This document shows, one piece after another, positions 8,471 through 16,013 of a DNA stretch of 48,489 nucleotides. Each line of letters starts with the position of its first letter. Position 1 is the first letter of the stretch. The notes beneath the pieces are model-generated. The model did no database searches. It saw nothing but the letters and a program-made list of their open reading frames with translations, and was not told the origin of the DNA. The stretch is from a virus, in the IMG/VR virus record IMGVR_UViG_3300037010_000741, positions 1 to 48,489 of that record. One strand, 5' to 3'. The position numbers and the translations under genes are program-made.

Positions 8471-8893
8471 TTAATCACAATCAATATCATCTTTTTGTAA
8501 TCGAGGTGTACTTAGTCCCATTTCTTTAGCTTCTATAGGATGTAGCTCAATCCATTGATGGCATGTCCTGCATACAGATAACCATGTTAATACATCAAGG
8601 TAATTTTTATTTCTACCTGCCTTATGATGCACATCAGTGGTATTAATTGTACAACCCTCTAGTCTTGCATGACAGAATGGATTTTTTACAAGAAATTGTT
8701 GTCTAGATACTGAATATAACTGGTCTAATATAACACGTTTGTCTGACCTACTTTTTAGTGGTATTTTTTGTTTAGGAAATTTTACTGGTATTTTTTTATA
8801 CCAGCAATTTTTGCAAAACTTTTCACCTTTGTGGTTTTTCCATATAATCTTGGACTCTCCACACCCACTGCATTGTTTTGGTTTACTAATCAT
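8471..8893 (-). CDS. HNH-type endonuclease with zinc ribbon
   Basis: Probable DNA endonuclease. The N-terminal zinc ribbon is CSGCGES...FCKNCW (residues about 8-31). The central part has C-x(5)-C spacing (NPFCHARLEGC), then the HNH core TDVHHKAGR followed by LTWLSVCRTCHQWIELHP, in which the paired histidines and the C..C..H motif are typical of HNH and NinG-related nucleases. The length is 140 residues. It overlaps the upstream acidic gene by 4 nt. It could be a junction nuclease, a packaging-associated HNH or a free-standing homing enzyme; its place inside the operon favours a resident role. Confidence 0.65.
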   Translation of the reverse strand: MISKPKQCSGCGESKIIWKNHKGEKFCKNCWYKKIPVKFPKQKIPLKSRSDKRVILDQLYSVSRQQFLVKNPFCHARLEGCTINTTDVHHKAGRNKNYLDVLTWLSVCRTCHQWIELHPIEAKEMGLSTPRLQKDDIDCD

Positions 8894-9135
8894 TCGTCAT
8901 AGTTTTCAGCGTCGAGGTCTGAAAGTGTATCTGAGTCTGACTCATCAAGAGTTTCTTCATCTTGATCTTCATCTAATCTTATTTCTCCATGAATTAGTAC
9001 ACTCCCGACGAATGGATTACTAAATTCATCGCCATGATTCATAGACATAAGATATTGAAAATCATCATCATTCATTCTAAGATACACTTCCAAAGAAACC
9101 TCTATAGATTTTCCATTTGGTAGGTTGATAATCAT
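8890..9135 (-). CDS. Small acidic hypothetical protein
   Basis: 81 residues, no recognised family. The first part has a beta pattern (MIINLPNGKSIEVSLEVYL), and the second half is extremely acidic (DEDQDEETLDESDSDTLSD). Acidic small phage proteins often act as DNA mimics or charge partners for basic enzymes; here the basic HNH nuclease immediately downstream (4-nt overlap) is the obvious candidate partner, but this is speculation. The 89-nt AT-rich gap upstream contains TAAATTTG on the minus strand, which resembles a Bacteroidota -7 element without a clear -33 element. Confidence 0.5.
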   Translation of the reverse strand: MIINLPNGKSIEVSLEVYLRMNDDDFQYLMSMNHGDEFSNPFVGSVLIHGEIRLDEDQDEETLDESDSDTLSDLDAENYDE

Positions 9136-9224
9136 TATGTTATAGGATAAAACAATATGACTACCAAACTACCAATATTTGATCTTAAACTTTTCAAATT
9201 TACAAAAAATATGGGATTATAACA

Positions 9225-9614
9225 CTATAAATTAACATCTCTTATCACTAAATCGCCATTAAGATTTACATCTATTTTTGTACCTACTTTAGCTTGCCAA
9301 GCTTCTATTTTCATTCCCTTGACATAATCTTTTGCATTTGGGATAAACCCACAATCTTCTTTGACGTGCTGTTCGCCTAATACTCGAACAGGTATTTCTT
9401 TGGTAACACCTCCAGTAAGAGTGATTTTTATACTCACTCCAAATTTCTGTTCACACTCAAAGATACCCTCAGCATGATGCCTGAATACCCGATGTCTTAC
9501 ATCAGGTACCCAAGCTTTTGTTTGATCAAACCAATTATGAATATGTATATACTCTTCCCATGTACCTCCGTGCTTCTTAGCACTTGACATGGCATGATGC
9601 ATAGGCGTAGCCAT
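9225..9614 (-). CDS. DUF6915-like conserved phage protein
   Basis: 129 residues with the layout of a conserved bacterial and phage family I recognise as DUF6915: a His-rich N-terminus HHAMSSAKKHGGTWEEY, then IHNWFDQTKAW, RHRVFRHHAEGIFECE, and later GEQHVKEDCGFIP. The repeated His, Asp and Glu residues would suit metal binding, but no activity is known to me. It follows the larger acidic-tailed gene by 2 nt and is likely in the same transcript. Family match is good; function unknown. Confidence 0.65.
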   Translation of the reverse strand: MATPMHHAMSSAKKHGGTWEEYIHIHNWFDQTKAWVPDVRHRVFRHHAEGIFECEQKFGVSIKITLTGGVTKEIPVRVLGEQHVKEDCGFIPNAKDYVKGMKIEAWQAKVGTKIDVNLNGDLVIRDVNL

Positions 9615-9616
9615 AA

Positions 9617-10693
9617 TTAAACTTTTGGATAGTGTCTACGATCATCAGCCCCAATCTCATCAAAATCTTCTTCATCTTCATCATGTTCTTCACATTCTTC
9701 ATCATCTTTTTCATCAGAACTTGCTTCTTCTACTTCCTTCCATTTATAATCATCATCATCTTCATCTTCATCTTTATCTTCATCTTCTGGTTCAGTAAAT
9801 ACATGATCATCATCTTCATCATCCTCATCTAGCTTAACACCTATAGCTACACTCTGATTTTCTTCTTGAACATAATCAAAATGATCCCACTGAAAGCTCT
9901 TTGGACTAAGAGTTATAGAACCGCGACCACCATCATTGTTGTAAAACCCAGATGCTTGTGATTCAATAAGATCCCAAATAAGACGATCTACAGAATCTAT
10001 TTGTATATGATCAAAATTAAAATCATCAGGGGTATCCATATTTAAATACACATTATCAGTGCAACCAGAATCACCCGCTCCACTATATTCAATATTAACA
10101 TCCTTGACATGTTCTATGCTAAATAGTTCATTAGGTTGTTCAAAGAAGTATTCCCATAAATTAAACTGGTAAGAATCTAACTGCTCTTTCATTTGCTCTG
10201 TATAGCAGTTACAGTATATTGGTTTAACTAACTTTTCTTCTGTGGTTTTTACATCTGCTGTTTCTAGTTCATAACAATCAGGATAAAACAACTCTATCCA
10301 ATTGCTGTATACCATATCAAGTGGCATAGTACCGCGTTCTTCTGGATGTTCGTCTTTATTGTCTACTTTATACAAAGTAAATGTTCCTGTAATCATATCA
10401 ATGCTGAAGTGTTGATCAAACTTCAATGGTAAATGAATTGCGGGTATGTCTATAAACTTACGCGCATTCACAATAGCATTAAATACACTGCCTAAATCTG
10501 CATAATGTTTAGTCTTAACACCCATAGAAAGAATAGGAGCACGCGCTCTAAACTTTTGAAATGCAGATTGATATCGTATTAATTCATTGACAAACTCTTG
10601 TGCAGAGCTTAGTTCTCCACCATCTGAGTAAGGTAGTATTATTGTTGTCTCAAATCCATTTTGAAATTTAATAGTTAAGGTTCTTGTAAGCAT
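9617..10693 (-). CDS. Hypothetical protein with long acidic tail
   Basis: 358 residues. The body contains a segment EYSGAGDSGCTDNV followed about 30 residues later by WDLIESQASGFYNNDGGRG, a pairing that resembles the GDSG...W...NDGG pattern of DUF6878-type proteins; this is a tentative match. From about residue 285 the protein is almost only Asp and Glu (VKLDEDDEDDDH, EDEDKDEDEDDDD, EECEEHDEDEED). At DNA level this is a run of GAT/GAA triplets between 9650 and 9840, which also creates a spurious open frame on the plus strand. It could be a DNA mimic or a charge-based chaperone; there is no direct evidence. Confidence 0.6.
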   Translation of the reverse strand: MLTRTLTIKFQNGFETTIILPYSDGGELSSAQEFVNELIRYQSAFQKFRARAPILSMGVKTKHYADLGSVFNAIVNARKFIDIPAIHLPLKFDQHFSIDMITGTFTLYKVDNKDEHPEERGTMPLDMVYSNWIELFYPDCYELETADVKTTEEKLVKPIYCNCYTEQMKEQLDSYQFNLWEYFFEQPNELFSIEHVKDVNIEYSGAGDSGCTDNVYLNMDTPDDFNFDHIQIDSVDRLIWDLIESQASGFYNNDGGRGSITLSPKSFQWDHFDYVQEENQSVAIGVKLDEDDEDDDHVFTEPEDEDKDEDEDDDDYKWKEVEEASSDEKDDEECEEHDEDEEDFDEIGADDRRHYPKV

Positions 10694-11067
10694 TATTCAA
10701 TTAATTTAATTGTTTGTAATTCACCAGTTTTAATAGCAGCTTCTAATTCCATCCAATAATTAATAATGTTACCACCACCCAATACCAATATTGTTTTGTA
10801 TCCACGTTTTTTTGTACCCATTTGTTTAATTGATTTGATTCTCATTTTGTAATCAGACCAACCAGAAGGTAATTTGATAGATTCTGTAAATCCAGGAGCA
10901 GTATACACGTATACATAACTACCATTTATACCAGAGCCAAGACCTAATACTATATCTTCTTTTATTTTATAAGTGACATTATTACTAGCTGTAATGCTGT
11001 CTAATCTTTCTCCTTGAGCTATTGCATTATTGGCAATAACAATTAAAATAAATAACAACTTTTTCAT
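10693..11067 (-). CDS. Secreted protein with signal peptide
   Basis: 124 residues. A clean signal peptide, MKKLLFILIVIANNAIAQ, ends in AIAQ, the style common in Bacteroidota exported proteins, so the mature product should reach the periplasm. The rest is beta-rich (NVTYKIKEDIVLGLGSG, NGSYVYVYTAPGF) with no known family. The gene lies just after the terminator of the vWA gene and overlaps the acidic-tail gene's start by 1 nt. A periplasmic phage protein could serve superinfection exclusion or lysis, but neither is shown. Confidence 0.6.
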   Translation of the reverse strand: MKKLLFILIVIANNAIAQGERLDSITASNNVTYKIKEDIVLGLGSGINGSYVYVYTAPGFTESIKLPSGWSDYKMRIKSIKQMGTKKRGYKTILVLGGGNIINYWMELEAAIKTGELQTIKLIE

Positions 11068-11079
11068 TTGACTAAATTT

Positions 11080-11105
11080 AAAAACCCCTAGTTTCCTAGG
11101 GGCTT
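11080..11105 (-). terminator. Rho-independent terminator after vWA gene
   Basis: Read on the minus strand, GCCCCTAG, a short GAAA-type loop and CTAGGGG (11102-11096 pairing with 11091-11085) are followed by TTTTTAAATTT. It lies 5 nt after the stop of the vWA gene, ending the chelatase-like unit. Confidence 0.8.
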
Positions 11106-11109
11106 ATGT

Positions 11110-12900
11110 TTATAACACTATTTTTTCTTTAATTAAAACATTAATCTTACTACGAAGGAATCCTACAAAATCAGCAGGAAACGTACTCATATTTTTCATA
11201 TGAATAATATTCTTGAACATGTTCTTACTCTCATAACCATCAATAGCAACTTGTATAACTTGAAATCCCATTTTCTCTACTTCGTTAACCATTTTACGAG
11301 TGTGAGTAGTAGCGGGTTCACCACGATAGTTATGAGCAGAAGGTGCACCATCACTGATAACGATAAGTATACCACTGTTTAGTGTTTTGCTGCGTACACG
11401 TTTGGCAGTGGCTATAATAGCAGAACCATCTCGATTCTCGTATTTAGCAGTCATTGATCCAAGTGCTGTCTTTTGAGGACTACCTGGCTCTTTGTATACC
11501 AATAACTGAGTAGTACCAGTACCACTGCAAGAGTAATCACCATCACCATCCCAATCAGCTGTATGACCATACATGAACAATTCTACATCTGTAACATCTT
11601 TGAGACATTCATTGAGAAATATTGCAGCTTTACGCGCTTGATCTATTTTGTCACCACCCATGCTACCTGATTCATCAACTAGTATAGTAACACACAGTTT
11701 ATTAGTTTTAACCTGACCAACTCGTTCATAAATTGTAGATACATGTTGGGAAGCTTCTGCTAGCTTATTGGTATCTAATCTACCACTGCGCATAGATTTA
11801 AGTGAAAACTGATAGTCTCTGCTCTTACGACGAAGTAGTGTACCAATTACATTAGCTTTAGTAAGATCAATCTCTTTGATAATATTTGCATATCTGTTTC
11901 TACTTTGATCTGTATCAAGTACAGATAGATAGTCAACCTTAGATGCACCCTTTTTACTTATTTCCTCTGCTGTTTTGATTGCTTGCATGAATTTAGTAAA
12001 GGAGTCAACAGACTCTTCAGACTTGTATTCTTCCTGCATTGAATTCATCATGTTTTTCATGAATTCGGTAGGTGTTGTCTTGCTAGAGTCAGTGCTGCTA
12101 TCACTTTCATCTTCTCCACTTTCACCGTCACCACTTATGCCTTTACCATCTTCATCTTTATCATCTGGTGTTTCATGTTCAGGTGGTTTGACATATTGAG
12201 TAATAACATCTGCAATCTTTTTACTTACTTTCATGCAGCTGTCTAAACTATCAGGAATACCACCTTCTTTAGACAATATTGATTTAATCTTGTCTATAGG
12301 ATCTTTAAACTTTAGCAATTCTTCTTCAGTAATCTGATCAGGATATCTAATGATACGATCAAACAATTCAAGCAAGTGCTCATAGTCATTATCTGGTACA
12401 GGACGATCTGTGTACTTATGATCTTTATATTTTTTAATGAACTTTAAATAACCTGGAGTATCAACCGCCATGCGTGAATTAATACGCTCTTCGTTAAGCA
12501 CTTTAAGTATAAAATTCTTTAATGTAGGTTTATGTTTACGAGATACAAGCAACATTTTCTTATGTTCTTCTACATCTTCGTGCATAACTTTAGCAATATT
12601 CTGCAATGCGGCACCTATAAATATATCTGTGCTAATACCATTTGCTAACATCTCAGCGGGAATATATGCACGATTAGTAGAATTTTTACCAGTAAACTTA
12701 GAAGCGTCAATACCCACTACTTTAGACATTGTAGTAAGTAAACTAGCAGCCTCTTCCATATTCAATCTCTTACTATGACCAAAAAAGAAGTCACTGTAGT
12801 TTGTATAACCTTTATCCCAGCTATAAGCTCTTTTATCAGGGTTATAGTGAGTATAGCCATAATCAGCATCTCTACCAAACCAATCTCTAAAATAAGTCAT
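11110..12900 (-). CDS. CobT-like von Willebrand factor A protein
   Basis: Probable partner of the AAA+ ATPase at 13.2-14.8 kb, as in CobS/CobT, MoxR/vWA and RavA/ViaA pairs, in which the ATPase drives remodelling or metal insertion and the vWA protein binds the target. The MIDAS metal site is clear: D409-E-S411-G-S413 (VDESGSMGG), and a further MIDAS acidic residue is in VISDGAPS. Before it come an acidic Ser/Asp/Glu linker (about 243-275) and a segment SGRLDTNKLAEAS, reminiscent of CobT, which also has an acidic linker before its vWA domain. 596 residues. The target in a phage is unknown. It has its own terminator, and its start overlaps the 78-residue gene by 4 nt. Confidence 0.75.
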   Translation of the reverse strand: MTYFRDWFGRDADYGYTHYNPDKRAYSWDKGYTNYSDFFFGHSKRLNMEEAASLLTTMSKVVGIDASKFTGKNSTNRAYIPAEMLANGISTDIFIGAALQNIAKVMHEDVEEHKKMLLVSRKHKPTLKNFILKVLNEERINSRMAVDTPGYLKFIKKYKDHKYTDRPVPDNDYEHLLELFDRIIRYPDQITEEELLKFKDPIDKIKSILSKEGGIPDSLDSCMKVSKKIADVITQYVKPPEHETPDDKDEDGKGISGDGESGEDESDSSTDSSKTTPTEFMKNMMNSMQEEYKSEESVDSFTKFMQAIKTAEEISKKGASKVDYLSVLDTDQSRNRYANIIKEIDLTKANVIGTLLRRKSRDYQFSLKSMRSGRLDTNKLAEASQHVSTIYERVGQVKTNKLCVTILVDESGSMGGDKIDQARKAAIFLNECLKDVTDVELFMYGHTADWDGDGDYSCSGTGTTQLLVYKEPGSPQKTALGSMTAKYENRDGSAIIATAKRVRSKTLNSGILIVISDGAPSAHNYRGEPATTHTRKMVNEVEKMGFQVIQVAIDGYESKNMFKNIIHMKNMSTFPADFVGFLRSKINVLIKEKIVL

Positions 12901-13133
12901 GATTGTAGTTCTTTTAACTTTTGATTAAATTCGTTTTGCATATGCTCAATATCATATACTTTTTTGTCAGTTTCATCTTTATAATAACAAATAGATACTT
13001 CAATAGTGTTTTGTTTTGATAAAGATGTTTGTTGTTGTATTGCTATTGCAATCTTACCAAGATTTTCAGCAATGTCTGGAAATACTTGCTCAATAAGTTT
13101 TCTTCCCATCAATGTTTCATGAAGTTCTGCCAT
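12897..13133 (-). CDS. Small hypothetical protein upstream of vWA gene
   Basis: 78 residues, no known family. It is mostly helical by composition, with an N-terminal helix (ETLMGRKLIEQVFPDIAENLGKI, given here as residues 6-28) and a C-terminal coiled-coil-like stretch (DIEHMQNEFNQKLKELQS). Its stop overlaps the start of the vWA gene (ATGA), so it is translationally coupled to it and may belong to the chelatase-like module. A strong terminator lies between it and the ATPase gene, so this pair needs its own promoter in the 50-nt AT-rich gap before it. Confidence 0.55.
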   Translation of the reverse strand: MAELHETLMGRKLIEQVFPDIAENLGKIAIAIQQQTSLSKQNTIEVSICYYKDETDKKVYDIEHMQNEFNQKLKELQS

Positions 13134-13187
13134 CGTTTTTTCTCTATTTAATTTTTATAATAAGATTAGCTTCTAACTATTTCACAT

Positions 13188-13223
13188 AAAAAAAGTAGCA
13201 GCTGACCTAAATCAACTGCTACT
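13188..13223 (-). terminator. Rho-independent terminator after AAA+ ATPase gene
   Basis: On the minus strand a 12-bp stem (AGTAGCAGTTGA with TCAGCTGCTACT, one G-U pair; 13223-13212 and 13205-13194) around a 6-nt loop is followed by seven T residues. It lies 22 nt past the ATPase stop. Confidence 0.88.
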
Positions 13224-13245
13224 TCACTTCTACAATTTACTTTGA

Positions 13246-13740
13246 TTAGTTAGCTGCTATAATAGATTTAACTTTAGTGCGTTCTGACACACCAGAAGCA
13301 TCATCAAATAAAGGCATAATAACTTGCATTAATGCACCTACAGTATCAAAACCATCTTTGATAAGATTAGCTGCAAGCAGTGTATGACGCACTGACACTA
13401 CATTGCTAAGCTCTTGCTCTTTGAATTGATCACGAATTGTCTTAGATACTTTAACAATAGCTTTTGCTATCTTTTCGCTAACACCAGTACGCACCATCAA
13501 AATGTTTGTTTCTGACATCTCAGATGGATAGCTTAATTCCACAGGAAAGAAGCGATCTAATAACGCACGATCAATTTGAGTGGTACCACTATATTCTGCA
13601 CCTAGGTTGGCGGTAGCAAAAAACACACACTTCTCATTGATAGTAATATTACGTACTGCATCACCACCAGCAATATCTACAGGAAGATACCTGCGTTTAT
13701 CAAGACAAGGAAACAATATATTAGTAGCACTTAGTGGGGC
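13246..13740 (-). CDS. CobS/MoxR-like AAA+ ATPase, exon 2
   Basis: Second exon of the split AAA+ gene (full product about 420 residues after splicing). It begins in phase with GCC (Ala) straight after the group I intron and continues the conserved Walker B loop: exon 1 ends DELNR and this exon reads APLSATNILFPCLDKRRYL, matching the MoxR-type pattern of Walker B followed by NRA and a leucine-rich helix. Sensor 1 is FFATANLG, and the arginine-finger region is DRALLDRFF. The C-terminal helical lid follows. A TTG at 13743-13741 could look like a start, but those bases are the last three of the intron. The product should pair with the vWA protein downstream. Confidence 0.85.
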   Translation of the reverse strand, partial: APLSATNILFPCLDKRRYLPVDIAGGDAVRNITINEKCVFFATANLGAEYSGTTQIDRALLDRFFPVELSYPSEMSETNILMVRTGVSEKIAKAIVKVSKTIRDQFKEQELSNVVSVRHTLLAANLIKDGFDTVGALMQVIMPLFDDASGVSERTKVKSIIAAN

Positions 13741-14081
13741 CAATTTGTTATCATAGAAGCTCTTTATCTTCTATTTCTGCATATTACTGTGCAGTTCAGA
13801 CTATATCATCACCAAAGTCAAATATTTTGAAAGTAACAGACACCAATGGATTACCATCTTTATCTCTTTCTATGACTATGGGCAGGACGCTCGTGTTAGC
13901 ATTACCATCCTCAACATTACTTGTTAGGACTCGGCTATTAGTCGTTGAACCTTCAAAAGTGTTACCACTTAAGCTTGGCTGCTGATTGTCCTCTGAGCCT
14001 TCAGTAGGATTTTCCAGCAATTCATCCTGTTTTACAATCGCTTCCCCCTTCTTAAACATATAAATAAGAATATTTTTGTTA
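13741..14081 (-). ncRNA. Group I self-splicing intron
   Basis: 341-nt intron in the AAA+ gene. On the minus strand the four conserved core elements appear in order: P, AATTGCTGGAAAATCC (14022-14007); Q, AATCAGCAGCCAAGC (13987-13973); R, GTTCAACGACTAATAGCC (about 13950-13933); S, GATATAGTCTGAAC (13807-13794). P7 forms between GACTA in R and TAGTC in S. The guide sequence GCGATT (14041-14036) pairs with the exon end AATCGT through the required U-G at the splice site. The last intron base is G (13741). GGGG just upstream of the guide can pair with CCCC in exon 2 as a possible P10. The long R-to-S distance fits subgroup IA (phage td/nrdB type). The intron begins with TAA, stopping translation of unspliced RNA. 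There is no homing endonuclease domain. Confidence 0.92.
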
Positions 14082-14849
14082 ACGATTTAATTCATCAAGA
14101 AGGACAATACCTTCACGTTGTATGTGACCCACAAATGGAGCATAATCAAAGTCTGAGTGACCTTCTTTGTTTAACCTGTGTACACCTAACAATGCAGACT
14201 GAGCATCTTGCACAGTACCCATATCCTGTATACTCAAAGGTTTTTCCATAGCGCGTGCAATGTGACTTACAAGCTCTGTTTTACCTGATCCAGTAGGTCC
14301 TATAAGCAAACTATTTTCACCTCGTATAACATTACGAATTAAAAGATACCACATATCAGCGTCAATATAAAATCCAGTGTCTTGTTCACTAGGACAAGGA
14401 TACATACGCATAATGCGATCACGCAGTGTACCACTTTCGTTTTCAACAAACGCTTTGCATTTAGCTTCAATATCGATCTGATAACCCATCTCTATCCATT
14501 TAGTAGCATATTCAATAGCTATATCACGCTTAATTATGTTGGATGCAATCATCCATTCAAATGCATAATTTACATCTTCATTAGTTGGACAAGCATCGCC
14601 TTTAATACTACCATACAAATTGTCTTCGTGCATCACAGCACGAGGTGTACCCATTATTTTACATACTAAATCACCCCAGCTAATATCACTCACTGCAAAT
14701 ATTGTCCCAATGGGGAATTTTGTCAAAACTTTAGAATCACCCACAAATGTAGTAGTAGCTAAATCTACAGCAACAGGATTGTTAGCTTGATTCTTAACGA
14801 ATTCAATAGTAAACTGTGTTCCCTTAAGGGTTGTTTGAATAAGATACAT
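14082..14849 (-). CDS. CobS/MoxR-like AAA+ ATPase, exon 1
   Basis: First exon, 256 codons, of the AAA+ ATPase. After about 170 residues of N-terminal region come Walker A GPTGSGKT (184-191), a pore-loop region (DMGTVQDAQSALLGVHRL) and the Walker B strand IVLLDE (248-253), where the exon ends at NR. Without splicing the protein would stop one codon later (TAA) and lack sensor 1, the arginine finger and the lid, so the truncated form should be inactive. The family works in rings with a vWA partner (CobS/CobT in cobalt chelation, MoxR and RavA in remodelling); the vWA gene lies 350 nt downstream of exon 2. Confidence 0.85.
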
Positions 14850-14851
14850 AC

Positions 14852-15019
14852 TTACTTTTTAAATTTTGGTTTAAGATACTCAATAAGATACTTAGCGTAG
14901 CTGACTAGCAACACTTGTTTGTCAAACACAAATTGCTCTTTTTCTTGAGCTAATGCTTTATCATACTCATTCTCGAGCCTGTTAAAGTCTTCCTTATTGA
15001 AAGATTTTGTATCAGTCAT
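14852..15019 (-). CDS. Small charged protein upstream of AAA+ gene
   Basis: 55-residue ORF from ATG at 15019 to TAA at 14852, ending 2 nt before the ATPase start. It begins MTDTKSFNKEDFNRLENEYD and ends YLKPKFKK: an amphipathic, coiled-coil-like acidic first half and a basic tail. It fills the only gap between the ATPase and the secreted-protein genes, on the same strand and with tight spacing, which supports reality. Function unknown; it may be a small part of the chelatase-like module. Confidence 0.6.
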   Translation of the reverse strand: MTDTKSFNKEDFNRLENEYDKALAQEKEQFVFDKQVLLVSYAKYLIEYLKPKFKK

Positions 15020-15035
15020 AAACTGCTATTTGTTT

Positions 15036-15470
15036 TTATTTATCAGATCCTTCTGAATATTTCCAATGTATATGTACTGCAAATGCAGACAATACTCCTG
15101 CAATGGCAGTTGCTACCCACCAATTTCTACTTTTGCGCACAGATGCGTGTTTTTTAGCTGCTGCTACTTGTTGGTAAAGATTTTCACTAGACATACTATC
15201 GTTGTAGTTACGCTCCTTTAGAAGTTCACTTTGCATGTATGTAGTGTTTCTATCTTTAGCAACCAACATTTCAGATTGATTCTTTAAGTCAGCACGTAAG
15301 GTTATAACTTCAATGCGAATTGAATCACACTCCTGAAGATCCTCTAACATATATTTCATTAGATACTTTGGAGTGTATACCAAAGAATCTTTATTTGTTT
15401 TCGTACCGCTTTGTGAGAATGCGGTTGTAATACTGAGAAGAGTAATTAGAAATAGGAGTGATTTTTTCAT
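15036..15470 (-). CDS. Envelope protein, possible spanin component
   Basis: 144 residues: an N-terminal signal peptide (MKKSLLFLITLLSITTAFSQ), a middle coiled coil (about 45-105, heptad-like EDLQECDSIRIEVITLRADL) and a C-terminal membrane segment (WWVATAIAGVLSAFAVHIHW, about 116-135). The start overlaps the end of the upstream membrane coiled-coil gene by 80 nt in another frame. Overlapping pairs of membrane coiled-coil genes are typical of phage spanins (Rz/Rz1), which disrupt the outer membrane at lysis. There is no lipobox cysteine, so a classical o-spanin is not supported. The lysis role is inferred. Confidence 0.55.
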   Translation of the reverse strand: MKKSLLFLITLLSITTAFSQSGTKTNKDSLVYTPKYLMKYMLEDLQECDSIRIEVITLRADLKNQSEMLVAKDRNTTYMQSELLKERNYNDSMSSENLYQQVAAAKKHASVRKSRNWWVATAIAGVLSAFAVHIHWKYSEGSDK

Positions 15471-15738
15471 TTTTATTAATGGTTTTAGTAATAATTTTTA
15501 TAGGTGTTAATTTAAGTTGATTATTTTCAGACTCAATCTCAATAACGTGGTTAATAAGTTGGTCTTTTTCTTGGATCATGCCGCTCATCTTTTCATTGAG
15601 TGACTCAATGGTAGCAGATTGAAATTCAGTCTGATTAATTAATTGTTTTTGATACTTGGCAAGATCGCTATATTCTAGGTATATGAATATACAGAACGCT
15701 AGCATAATTGTTAGTAAGATAGATTGTAATACTTTCAT
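15391..15738 (-). CDS. Membrane-anchored coiled-coil protein, i-spanin-like
   Basis: 115 residues with an N-terminal transmembrane helix (ILLTIMLAFCIFIYLEY, about 7-23), followed by a long charged coiled coil (LAKYQKQLINQTEF through EKDQLINHVIEIESE, about 26-75) and a basic tail. This N-in membrane anchor plus periplasmic coiled coil is the layout of Rz-type inner-membrane spanins. Its 3' end overlaps the next envelope gene by 80 nt. No endolysin gene was recognised beside it, so the lysis assignment stays tentative; a structural or exclusion role is possible. Confidence 0.55.
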   Translation of the reverse strand: MKVLQSILLTIMLAFCIFIYLEYSDLAKYQKQLINQTEFQSATIESLNEKMSGMIQEKDQLINHVIEIESENNQLKLTPIKIITKTINKNEKITPISNYSSQYYNRILTKRYENK

Positions 15739-16013
15739 GGTTTTACTTCTTTTTTATAGTTAATAATAAATTCAACAAATTCACGGAGTTTGAACCTATC
15801 TGAAAACTCATAGTCAGGGACATCGAACAACTGTACTTTCCAATGATCATCTATAGCCTTTTCTGATTCTATGCTAATAAGACAGAAATCTGTATTGCTA
15901 TCAGATAGTTCATACTCATAATAATAATAGCCAGTGGTATCCCCTGATTCTTCTGGAGACACCACTATTTTTGTAAAACCTAATTTTTCAAGGTCTAGTT
16001 GTGTAATTTTCAT
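15735..16013 (-). CDS. Hypothetical protein
   Basis: 92 residues, no recognised family. The sequence is acidic and rich in Tyr (GDTTGYYYYEYELSD), with alternating strands (FCLISIESE, KVQLFDVPDYEF) and a C-terminal helix (LREFVEFIINYKKEV), a compact alpha/beta pattern. It overlaps both neighbours by 4 nt (ATGA junctions), so it is embedded in a translationally coupled string from 16.6 to 15.0 kb. Confidence 0.55.
   Translation of the reverse strand: MKITQLDLEKLGFTKIVVSPEESGDTTGYYYYEYELSDSNTDFCLISIESEKAIDDHWKVQLFDVPDYEFSDRFKLREFVEFIINYKKEVKP

Noticed and set aside
9632-9832. 66-codon Ile/Phe-rich frame on the plus strand
   Set aside because: It is the mirror of the GAT/GAA run that encodes the acidic tail.
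13241-13743. Stand-alone ATPase fragment starting at TTG 13743
   Set aside because: The TTG is formed by the last three bases of the intron; the protein sequence continues that of exon 1.
13734-13985. 83-codon open frame on the plus strand inside the intron
   Set aside because: Antisense to the intron core, no leader, and no protein-like features beyond low-complexity Leu/Ser.
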